Source: Stramonita haemastoma (Eukaryota > Mollusca > Gastropoda > Neogastropoda > Muricidae). From it: a stretch of DNA of 17,500 bases. Location of the stretch: the NCBI GenBank assembly GCA_030674155.1, contig CM060335.1, forward strand, positions 32,943,711-32,961,210. The letters run 5' to 3'. Shown here in pieces: positions 7,709-16,542 of the stretch (within the stretch, counting starts at the first letter, position 1; each line of letters opens with the position of its first letter). The translations under genes and the position numbers were made by a program. The notes under the pieces are model-generated. The model saw nothing but the letters and a program-made list of their open reading frames with translations, did no database searches and had not been told where the DNA came from.

Positions 7709-10435
7709 TCATGAGGCAGATGCTACGTCAGCCGTGGTGGTGTCCTCTCCGGATTGGTGTTTGTCCAGGGCAGAGTCAGAGGGGCCGGCTCTTTTGTAGA
7801 ACCGGCTGTGATCGTCTGCTGAGCGTTTGTAAAAGGATCTGAGGTCGTCATCGCCGGAGCGCTTGTAGAATGCACTGAGGTCGCTCGGGGAACGCTTGTA
7901 GAAACTGCTGGTATCGTCCTGGGCGCGTTTGTAGAAATGCTGTTAATCTCGGGCGGTTTGTAGAAATGCTGGTATCGTCTCGGGCACGTTTGTAGAAACT
8001 GCTGGTATCGTCTCGGGCACGTTTGTAGAAACTGCTGGTATCGTCTCGGGCACGTTTGTAGAAACTGCTGGTATCGTCCTGGGCACGTTTGTAGAAACTG
8101 CTGGTATCGTCCTGGGCACGTTTGTAGAATGCTCTGAGATCGCTGGGGGAACGCTTGTAGAAACTGCTGGTATCATCCTGGGCACGTTTGTAGAAACTGC
8201 TGGTATCGTCACGGGCGCGTTTGTAGAATGAGCTGACTTCGTCAAGGGCGCGCTTGTAAAAGCTGTCATTTTCCTTGGGGGCTCGCTTGTAGAATGCACT
8301 GACGTCACTGGGATCGCGTTTGTAAAATCTGCTGTTGTCATCACGAGCTCGCTTGTAGAATGCATTGACATCCTCCCCTCCTCGCTTGTAAAACCGGCTG
8401 TTATCGTCTCGGGCCCGTTTGTAGAATGCACTCAGGTCACCAGGGGCCCGTTTGTAGAATGCGCTTTGGTCATTTAGTCCTCGTTTGTAGAATGCGCTTT
8501 GGTCATTTAGTCCTCGTTTGTAGAATGCACTAAGATCGCTAGGTCCTCGTTTGTAGAATGCACTTTGGTCGTTCAGTCCTCGTTTGTAGAATGCACTTTG
8601 ATCGTTCAGTCCACGTTTGTAGAATGCACTTTGGTCATTTAGTCCTCGTTTGTAGAATGCACTAAGATCGCTAGGTCCACGTTTGTAGAATGCACTCAGA
8701 TCGCTAGGTCCTCGTTTGTAGAATGCACTAAGATCGTTAGGTCCACGTTTGTTAGAATGCACTTTTATCACTGAGTCCACGTTTGTAGAATGCACTTTGA
8801 TCGTCAGTCCACGTTTGTAGAATGCACTTTGATCGTTCAGTCCACGTTTGTAGAATGCACTTTGATCGTTCAATCCACGTTTGTAGAATGCACTGAGATC
8901 GCTAGGTCCTCGTTTGTAGAATGCACTTTGATCATCTAGTCCTCGTTTGTAGAATGCACTTTGATCGTTCAATCCACGTTTGTAGAATGCACTTTGATCA
9001 TCTAGTCCTCGTTTGTAGAATGCACTAAGATCACTTGGTCCACGTTTGTAGAATGCACTTTTGTCATCTAGTCCTCGTTTGTAGAATGCACTAAGATCAC
9101 TGGGTCCTCGTTTGTAGAATGCACTAAGATCACTAGGTCCACGTTTGTAGAATGCACTTTGATCGTTCAATCCACGTTTGTAGAATGCACTTTGATCATC
9201 TAGTCCTCGTTTGTAGAATGCGCTAAGATCACTAGGTCCACGTTTGTAGAATGCACTTTGATCATCTAGTCCTCGTTTGTAGAATGCGCTAAGATCACTA
9301 GGTCCACGTTTGTAGAATGCACTTTGATCATCTAGTCCTCGTTTGTAGAATGCACTAAGATCACTAGGTCCACGTTTGTAGAATGCACTTTGATCATCTA
9401 GTCCTCGTTTGTAGAATGCACTAAGATCGTCGAGTGCACGTTTATAAAAGCTGCTATGGTCCTCTGGAGCACGTTTGTAAAAGCTGCTGGTTTTATCCGC
9501 TGATCGTTTGTAGAACCCGCTCAGATCGTTTGGAGCCCTTTTATAGAAGCCACTGACGTCACTAGGTGCTCGTTTGTAGAATGCACTGACGCCATCAGGT
9601 GCCCTTTTGTAGAATCCACTGACGTCATCCTGTCCCCGCTTATAGAACGCGCTGACGTCCCGTTTGTAGAAGCTGCTGGCATCATCTCGTCCACGTTTGT
9701 AGAAGCCGCTGACGTCACTGGGACCCCTTTTGTAGAAACCGCTGACGTCACTGGGACCCCGTTTGTAGAAACCGCTGACATCACTGGGAGCCCGTTTGTA
9801 GAAACTGCTGACATCACTGGGCCCCCGTTTGTAGAACCCGCTGACGTCGCTGGGACCCCGTTTGTAGAACCCGCTGACGTCACTGGGACCCCGTTTGTAG
9901 AAACCGCTGACGTCATCGTGCCCCCGTTTGTAGAAGCCGCTGACGTCGCTGGGACCCCGTTTGTAGAAACTGCTGACGTCCCTGGGCGAGCGTTTGTAGA
10001 AGCGCTTCTTCTTCTCGCCTGCAGCAGGAGGAGAAGGAGGAGGAGGTGGACCCCGCTTGTAGAAGGTGCTGATGCTGTCGTGTGCCCGCTTGTAGATGGC
10101 GTTGAGGTCCTCCCTCCCTCTCTTGTAGAACGCCCTGGCCTCCCCGCCCAGCCCGCGTTTGCCTTTGCCAAGGTCGTTGAGGTGGTCATCGTCGTCATCG
10201 TCAGCAGCAGAAGAGCCTCCCTCATAGTCCTCCAGATCCTGAGAGTCATCAGCGAGGTCATCTTCCTCTTCTTCCTCCTCGTCGTTGTTTTCCTCCTTAG
10301 GGTAGGCAGGGTTCTTGGTGGAAAGGGGATCTTGTTCTTCTGATGGCTCCTGCTGTTGCTGCTGTTGTTCAGTGTTTTGGTGTCCGCCGGGGTGAGAGTT
10401 TGCTAGGTGGGAGTCTTCGGCTTCGTCAGATGAGT
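7709..10435 (-). CDS. Giant tandem-repeat neuropeptide-like precursor, main/last exon (about 65 FY-KR peptide units)
   Basis: Seen: the - strand frame is open from the acceptor at 10435 to a stop at 7848. The first ~93 residues form a polyGln stretch and an Asp/Glu-rich spacer ending in GKGKR (10155). About 65 units of mostly 11 residues follow, consensus x-x-x-D-x-S-x-F-Y-K-R, e.g. GPSDVSGFYKR, GLDDQSAFYKR, ARDDTSSFYKR. There is no start codon before a TTG at 9170, so the 5' half is seen only by reading the exon without requiring a start. Indels at 7935-7970 shift the frame to the 7848 stop; the repeat pattern continues in another frame through four more FYKR units and a non-repeat tail to TGA at 7709-7711. 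Known: prohormone convertases cut at KR in secretory vesicles and carboxypeptidase trims the basic residues. Inferred: it releases ~9-residue peptides ending in -FY, not amidated because no Gly precedes KR. Family unknown; the D-x-S-x-F pattern weakly recalls pedal peptide/orcokinin precursors. The signal peptide must lie in an upstream exon. A repeat-rich non-neural secreted protein is the alternative. Confidence 0.85.
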
Positions 10436-10535
10436 CTTGAAAAAGAACAACAAGAGAGAGAGAAAAATAATATTAGCATGGCAGAGTCTTGAAAAAGAAT
10501 AACAAGAGAGAAAAAAAGAGTGTAGTAGCATGGCA
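10432..10535. repeat. 52-bp tandem duplication spanning the exon edge and its acceptor
   Basis: Bases 10432-10483 and 10484-10535 are two adjacent copies of a 52-bp unit. Both begin gagtcttgaaaaagaa and end agcatggca, with several substitutions in the middle. The unit carries the polypyrimidine tract and the AAG acceptor, so a second acceptor-like site lies 52 bases upstream on the - strand. Only the exon-proximal copy is compatible with the reading frame. Confidence 0.8.
10436..10456 (-). promoter_or_regulatory. 3' splice acceptor of the precursor exon
   Basis: Read on the - strand, a pyrimidine-rich run (CTCTTGTTGTTCTTTTTC) leads directly to AAG, and the acidic coding sequence starts immediately after it. 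The coding frame enters with two bases of a split codon, so the intron would be phase 1. In the same frame a TAA lies at 10473-10475, so coding cannot extend further upstream without splicing. AAG is a less common acceptor than CAG or TAG, but other AGs within the next 40 bases would keep the same phase. Confidence 0.6.
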
Positions 10536-10555
10536 GTGGGTATGAGATAAGGAAG

Positions 10556-10690
10556 GTGATGTGTGGTGGTGGTGGTGGTGGTGGTGAGTGTGTAGGAGAG
10601 ATAAGAAGATGATGATGTATAGTGGTGGGAGTGTGAAAAATAAAAAAAGCAGGATATTGAGTGTTTAAAAGACAAAAAGATATGTGATGG
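10556..10690 (-). other. Intron or 5' flank of precursor: (GGT)n and A/G-rich DNA
   Basis: Contains a short (GGT)n run (about 10562-10586) and purine-rich sequence. It lies upstream of the precursor exon on the - strand, so it should be intronic. Confidence 0.55.
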
Positions 10691-11030
10691 TGAGTGGTGT
10701 GACAAGACCATACATGGTAGTGAGTGTGTGACAAGACCCTACATGGTAGTGAGTGTGTGACAAGACCATACATGGTAGTGAGTGTGTGACAAGACTATAC
10801 ATGGTAGTGAGTGTGACAAGACCCTACATGGTAGTGAGTGTGTGACAAGACTATACATGGTAGTGAGTGTGTGACAAGACTATACATGGTAGTGAGTGTG
10901 TGACAAGACCCTACATGGTAGTGAGTGTGTGACAAGATCATACATGGTAGTGAGTGTGTGACAAGACCATATATGATAGTGGATCTAAGACGAGACCGTA
11001 CATGGTTTTGGATCTGAGACAATACCATAT
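10690..11030 (+). repeat. 29-bp minisatellite
   Basis: About ten tandem units of catggtagtgagtgtgtgac + aagaccata, spaced 29 bases apart (one unit is 27), with the last units degenerate. It is probably inside the precursor gene's intron. Confidence 0.92.
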
Positions 11031-11053
11031 ATCTATATAGAAAACGTGTTATA

Positions 11054-11054
<1 letters not shown>

Positions 11055-11149
<95 letters not shown>
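11055..11149. repeat. (AT)n microsatellite
   Basis: About 95 bases of alternating AT with a single phase break near 11085. It is self-complementary and can form a cruciform. Confidence 0.95.
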
Positions 11150-11150
<1 letters not shown>

Positions 11151-11266
11151 CCAGCCTGCCAGCCATCCAGCCAGTGAAACAGCACCGGATCTGGACACAA
11201 TACCTCTGTTGCAACGAGAAAGAGAGAATCTAAGACATAGAGAAACCCAGAGACACAAAGAAAGTC

Positions 11267-11455
11267 AGCCAATCAACCAACCAGCCAGCCAGCCCACCAA
11301 CCAACCAACCAACCAACCAACCCACCAACCAGCAAACCAACCAACCAACCCACCAACCAGCAAACCAACCAATCATCCAACCAACCAACCAACCAACCAG
11401 CCAACCAGCAAGCCAACCAACCAACCAACTAGCCAGCCAGCCAGCCAGCCAGAAA
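11267..11455 (+). repeat. (CCAA)n/(CCAG)n tetranucleotide array
   Basis: CCAA repeats with periodic ccaccaaccagcaaa variants, ending in CCAG repeats. A related ccagcc cluster lies at 11151-11175. The Gln/Pro/Thr frame is repeat translation. Confidence 0.93.
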
Positions 11456-11597
11456 CAGAGTAAGATATGTGTGGACTTATTCCAATACTAGCTAGGTCAG
11501 TGACCCACCAACCTTGGCAGTAGGGGTGTTTCAGAAAGCTTGCCTCATCTCTCCACACCTGGGGACTGCCAGCAGTATGTGGACAGCGGCACAGTAC
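11456..11597. other. Short single-copy spacer
   Basis: About 140 bases without tandem repeats. No ORF of note and no recognisable signals. Confidence 0.5.
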
Positions 11598-11881
11598 CTG
11601 TACACACACATATACACACACATATATGTACATACACACACGCACACACACATATACACACATACACATTATCCTCGATATAAAAAATGAATAAACACAC
11701 ACACACATACACACGCGCGCGCGCGCACACACACATATACACATATACACATTATGCTCGATATAAAAAATGAATAAACACACACACGCATACACGCATA
11801 CACACACACGCACGCACAAGCGCGCACACACACACATACAGGGATCCATGCGTACAAAAATTACACACCAACATACACACC

Positions 11882-11931
<50 letters not shown>

Positions 11932-11932
11932 G

Positions 11933-11990
<58 letters not shown>
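11598..11990 (+). repeat. (CA)n arrays carrying two SINE-tail remnants
   Basis: CA-rich DNA that twice contains the tail motif of the SINE family, cgatataaaaaatgaataaa (about 11673 and 11757). It then passes into two long pure CA runs (11880-11926 and 11937-11987) abutting SINE copy E. Confidence 0.88.
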
Positions 11991-11995
11991 AGTCA

Positions 11996-12170
11996 TCAGA
12001 ACATCTTGTGCACACGTTAAATCCTGTTCCGCTTTTCGTAAGAGTAGGCCATTGTGTGCCGGTGGGAACAGATGACATTTACAAAACTGCATACACACGG
12101 GGACTGGATGTAAAAAAAGCACAAGAGTGCTTATCCCATTATCCTCGATATAAAAGAAAAAATAAAATCA
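11996..12170 (+). mobile_element. SINE copy E, 5'-truncated 3' half
   Basis: It begins abruptly after a CA microsatellite with cagaacatcttgtgcacacg and continues through gtaagagtaggccattgtgtg, ggtgggaacagatgac and tgcatacacacggggactgg. It ends in the family tail gtgcttatcccattatcctcg plus an A-rich end. The tRNA-like head is absent. Two short tail-only remnants of the same family lie 5' of it, in the CA array at about 11668 and 11752. Confidence 0.77.
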
Positions 12171-12257
12171 AATCATCATGGTTCACAACAATCTCTGGTT
12201 GCAAACCACCAATTCACCGATTTCTAAAATATCATAGAGCATACAATATTCTGTACG

Positions 12258-12592
12258 TTGTTGTCGCTGTTGTGCGTTCCCCAGCTTAACACTCAAAGGT
12301 TCGCCCAGAATGTGCACTCTGACTCACTCATCCCCACCTGGGAATCATTATGAATTGAAATTGCACACTGAATGAGAAGTTTGCATGTATGACTGTTTTC
12401 AAGTACCTCGCCATATAGGCAGTCATACTCCAACTATGAGGGTTTTTTTATCCTTTAAAGGAAAGTGCATGTTGTTATGTTAAGAGCTTGTCATCGTTGA
12501 AGGCAATCTCAACATAATATTTTACAACATAACAACATTTAAGTGTAGGCCTTGGCAATTAGCTGACTTCAATAACAGACACATCTTTTGGC
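12258..12592 (+). repeat. Dispersed repeat of a second family, copy 2
   Basis: This is the partner of 2797-3135, in the same orientation. It starts after a short gttgttgtcgctgttg stretch and ends at cttcaataacagacac. Divergence is high (small indels and many substitutions), so the copies are old. It lies ~90 bases after a + strand SINE copy, while copy 1 lies ~750 bases after a + strand SINE. Confidence 0.6.
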
Positions 12593-13215
12593 CTCGATAT
12601 TATGTATAATATTCAGAATATGATTATGTTTACTATGATAAAGAATATTTACTACATTTCATTGCGTCCACGTCTATCTTTTCTTTAACAAACAGGGAAG
12701 AGGGTAAAACCATAATAGATATCAAGTAAAAAAAAAAATAAAAAATAAAAAAAAGAGACCCAATAAAATGAGAGACGTTGACAGATGAAAGAAAAATAGA
12801 GGAAAAAGAGATAAAAAGAAACGAAGAGAGATGAGAAGAGATTAAAAAAAAGGTACAAAGACAATAAAATCAAACCATAGGAAGAGAGAAAATACAGTAA
12901 AAAAAAAAAAAAAAAAAAAAAAAAAGCAATGAAAGAGAGTAAAGAAAGAAACACAGACAGAAAGAGAAAAACAGCAAAACCACAGAAATATCACAGCATC
13001 AAAAAAAAATAGACAAAGAAGAAAACATAGACGATTCATAAGAAGAGAAAAAGATTTAAAAAAAATGAAGAGCAACCGATTCTTTAAGGCAAACATAGAA
13101 AGATAATGACAATTTTTTTAAATACTACAGTTACAAAAATGAAAAAAAAATGATTTAAAAACTATAAAAACCAGATGAAAAAAAACAAAAAAAAAACAAA
13201 ACATAAAAGTAAAAT
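12593..13215. other. A-rich low-complexity region
   Basis: After ~130 bases of AT-rich mixed sequence, 12725-13215 is mostly A with scattered G, including a pure run of about 27 A at 12898-12925. The complementary Phe/Ser-rich frames are artefacts. Confidence 0.8.
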
Positions 13216-13425
13216 GTAGATTCTCGTGATATTAAAATCTCTATGCACTTTTTGTGCCTAGGTTTTTGCTCTATGTCAACTCCGTTTTTCTATTTACATA
13301 CGTTTTCCTTTCTATTTGCATATTTCTGATTTCTGTGGAATCGTCTCATCTAGATTTTGCCCTTTTTTTGTTGATTAAAAAAAAGAATTCAGTTTAACTA
13401 TCTAAAATGTGCAGTACATGGTATG
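13216..13425. other. AT-rich single-copy spacer, no gene seen
   Basis: Mixed AT-rich sequence. No credible exon or RNA feature. Confidence 0.5.
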
Positions 13426-13437
13426 ATATTATATATA

Positions 13438-13499
<62 letters not shown>

Positions 13500-13544
13500 A
13501 TATATATTATAGCATATAATATATCTATATCTAGATCGATATAT

Positions 13545-13578
<34 letters not shown>

Positions 13579-13660
13579 TGGTATGAATGTATGTGTATAT
13601 ATATATTATATTATTTATATATATATATATTTTTATATATATATATTTATATATATCGCG
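13426..13660. repeat. (AT)n arrays with (TATG)n insert
   Basis: AT alternation at 13428-13508, a (TATG)n run at about 13548-13580, then further AT-rich repeats. Confidence 0.92.
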
Positions 13661-14016
13661 TATGGTGGGCTTTTTCAAACTGTCAAACCATTTTTTTTTG
13701 TTGGAATGTTCTTTTCTTGTCCCCTCATATTTTCGTTTCTTTTTAATTTCTGTCCTCATTACATCCTGTGTGTCTTTCGATTTCTTTTTGTCTTTTTTAA
13801 AATTATTTTTCTTTATTTGTTCGTTTATCAATTTTTTCCCTCATCTTGAGTGATTGCCTTCGGATGTCCCAACACCTTAGGCTCCTTATGGATATTCCGT
13901 GGAAGAGCTCGGAAGTTTATAACGGAATGTGAATAAGGTATGTGTGGAATGTCTTCTTCTTCTTCAGTGTGCGGACTAACACGTTGTCTTCTTTGCATCC
14001 GTTTCTACCTGTGCAT
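13661..14016. other. T-rich then mixed sequence, no gene seen
   Basis: T-rich to ~13850, then ~160 bases of more balanced sequence (13850-14016). No open frame with protein-like composition or splice signals convinced me. Confidence 0.5.
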
Positions 14017-14048
14017 AGTGTGTGTGTGTGTGTGGTGGTGGTGTGTGC

Positions 14049-14079
<31 letters not shown>

Positions 14080-14124
14080 CGTGCTGTGTGTGTGTGCGTG
14101 TGTGTGTGTGTGTGTGCGTGTGTG

Positions 14125-14169
<45 letters not shown>

Positions 14170-14196
14170 TGTCTGTCTGTCTGTCTGTGTGTGTAC
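14017..14196 (+). repeat. (GT)n with (GTCT)n end
   Basis: GT with GC-containing variants, a pure GT run, then about five GTCT units at 14166-14186. Confidence 0.93.
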
Positions 14197-14240
14197 ACAC
14201 ATATGTCTGTGTACATACTTACTGTCGGTCGTACATACTG

Positions 14241-14305
<65 letters not shown>

Positions 14306-14490
14306 TATATATTATATATATTATGTTATGGATATGTTATATATATATTATATATATTTTATATATATATATATTATATATAATATATATATATATATGT
14401 TGTGTGTGTGTGTGTGTGTGTGTGTTGTGTGTGTGTGTGTGTGTGTGTGTGACTATGTGTGTGGTGTGTGTGTGTGTGTGGGGGGGGTGG
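14241..14490. repeat. (AT)n, AT-rich and (GT)n cluster ending in poly-G
   Basis: AT alternation (14243-14299), AT-rich irregular repeats to ~14398, GT runs to ~14480, then a G run. Confidence 0.92.
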
Positions 14491-14744
14491 GGTGAAAAAG
14501 TATAGTTTTAAATTATCACTGCTTGTTTATATATCAGTGCATCTTTATTTCGAGCTTACGGCCATTCTTTCCCTTCTGTTTATTTTGTGTTTGTATGTGA
14601 AGTACTGTAGAATGTTCCATTTCCATTTTGCAATCTATATACCATTCCAATCCACTATGGGCCTCTAACCGCGCTGAAGTGTTCAGCTTCTGTAATGGAA
14701 CATGGGTTGTTGCCCTTTAACACTTGCTTATCAGATTTAATGCT

Positions 14745-14746
<2 letters not shown>
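14491..14746. other. Single-copy spacer, no gene seen
   Basis: Balanced to AT-rich sequence. It contains a short inverted motif, gctgaagtgttcagc (14675-14689). No coding evidence. Confidence 0.5.

Positions 14747-14831
<85 letters not shown>
14747..14831 (+). repeat. Pure (TG)~42 microsatellite
   Basis: Uninterrupted TG for about 85 bases, the longest perfect dinucleotide run in the window. Confidence 0.95.
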
Positions 14832-14833
<2 letters not shown>

Positions 14834-15555
14834 GTTTGTATACGTTTTAAACAGGGATACAGTAACAGCTCTCAAACTCCCTTTTCAGTCGACGTGTCAC
14901 GCTGATATTTTTTCGCTTGTTTGTTTGTGTGGGTTTTTTTTTGTTTTTTTTTTTTACTTTTGCTTCTATTTCATTTAAAAATATTTATAATTATGCTGTC
15001 GATAGATTTACGTGCGTGGTTGGGTTTTTTTTTGTTGTGGAGTAAGTGTGGATTTTTTCCCCTTTGATTAATTTTTTTTTAATGATATTGAAATTATGAG
15101 GAATGGTGTGAACTGTCGCTTTTAAAAGAAAAGAAAAGAATAATTGTGAATTTTTTTGAGTAATATTTTTTTTCAAGCTGTTTATCTTCATCGTCTTTTG
15201 TGTTATTCACTTTTTGTCTGCTTGTCTCTGAAATACTGTCTTCGCTCTCTTTTCTTCTGTCTGCTCTTCTTCTGTCTCTTATTTCTCTCTGTCTCTGTCT
15301 GTCTGTCTGTCTCTCTCTCTCTGTGTCTCTGTCTCTAAATATTTATACATATATCTCGCTATTTTTTTTTCGAATCTCTAAAATATATGTTTTGGGGGCA
15401 TATCAAATTAAAAAAATTCTTGCATTCCTCAGATATTGCTTGTTGAATACAAGCAAAAAACAACAACAGAGAAACAAAAAAGGAAAGAAACAGACAAAGA
15501 AACAGAACCAGCTGATGCTGAAGACTTGGCTCATAATACCAGAATGGGGCGAGGG
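14832..15555. other. T-rich and CT-rich spacer
   Basis: T-rich sequence with a (CTGT)/(CT) cluster at about 15280-15335 and an A-rich run near 15455-15505. Hydrophobic frames reflect T-richness. Confidence 0.6.
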
Positions 15556-15965
15556 GAACGCTGAACACTGAACACTGAAATCATTTATTGTACTTTGGCC
15601 ACAATACAATTCTAAGGGAAGATAAAAGCGAAGAAAATGAAAATAACTACACGTAACTTTGATAAGAATTTGCCATAATTATACCTTGGCATTTACCCAG
15701 AACTATGCACTGAAAATGCATATTCCAAAATCATACAAAAAGTGCTAATTTAGACTAACAATTCAAACAAATCTCAGTTCAAAGTTACAGAACAAAACAC
15801 AACTCAAAATCCTACTGGGACCAAACTTGGTAATAGAGTTATACTGACAAGTCAACACAAGCAGTCAACACCAGTGCAGTGTACATCTAATAGCTGAAAT
15901 ATTTCATAATCTATTGTATTTTAGAATAGTTACCATATGCCACAACTGTGCCTTCTAAGTATAAT
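15556..15965 (-). other. Single-copy segment with a possible retroelement or transcript 3' end
   Basis: On the - strand the segment reaches AATAAA (15584-15589) followed by a short tandem of TTCAGTG-type units at 15560-15580. This recalls the short-repeat 3' ends of CR1/L2-like LINEs, which is known for those families. No reverse transcriptase frame is visible, so this is at most a 3' fragment, or just a polyadenylation site. Confidence 0.25.
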
Positions 15966-16049
15966 TATGTCTGTAGGGGAGAGGGGGGGAGAGGAATGTA
16001 CAGATGGTATGTTTAAACAGGAGCGCTAACTAAGTTTTCGTCTGATCAT

Positions 16050-16320
16050 GCTTTGGAGGAAGAGGAAGAAGAAGATAAGGAAGAGTAGGAGGACGGGAAG
16101 AGAAAGAAGATTAAGGGGAGGAGCAGGAGGAGGAGGAAGAAGAAGAAGAAGAAGAAGAAGATTATGATGATGATGATGAGGAGGAGGAGGAGGATGAGGA
16201 TGATGATGATGATGAAAACAAAAGCAGCAAGACTATGCCAACGACGACGACGGTGTTGATGATCATGACGAAAACGACAACAAAGATGACGACAACAATG
16301 ACAACGATGTCGACAGGGTT
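16050..16320 (+). repeat. (GAA)n, (GAT)n and (ACG)-type trinucleotide cluster
   Basis: Purine-rich GGA/GAA to ~16160, (GAT)n, GAG, GAT again to ~16215, then ACGACG/ACAACG repeats. Coding-like frames are translation of the repeat. Confidence 0.9.
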
Positions 16321-16542
16321 GTGCTATACGCTAGTGATAGTGGTAGTATTAATGTGGCGGTGGTGGATGGAGTCCCAGGCGGTTCGGGCTGTATATGGCA
16401 ACATTCTGGTGGCTCCTGAGACGGTACTGGAACCATTCGTATCGGTCATTGCCTTTCCAATGGATCATTCAGTGGCGTGGAGAGGGGGAGTCTGCTGCAT
16501 AGTTAACAGTTTGCCCTCCATACTTACTTACTTACCCAGGCT

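Noticed and set aside
7579..7842. + strand ORF antisense to the precursor's C-terminal region
   Set aside because: Open only because of the opposite-strand repeat. No splice or start support.
7943..8431. A 162-residue - strand ORF with ST-N repeats
   Set aside because: Out-of-frame shadow of the same peptide units. No cleavage pattern of its own.
7848..9320. CRISPR-like regular ~33-bp repetition
   Set aside because: The units are directly adjacent with no unique spacers and keep a coding frame. This is a peptide-repeat exon.
9521..10261. A 246-residue - strand ORF rich in Ser-Thr-Asn-Gly repeats
   Set aside because: It is the shifted frame of the precursor repeats. The true frame shows FYKR, an acidic spacer and continuity with 7848-9170.
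15430..15609. Signal-peptide-like - strand start (Met, then a Phe/Cys/Leu-rich stretch) as first exon of the precursor
   Set aside because: Hydrophobicity comes from an A-rich + strand run, and there is no convincing phase 1 donor after it.
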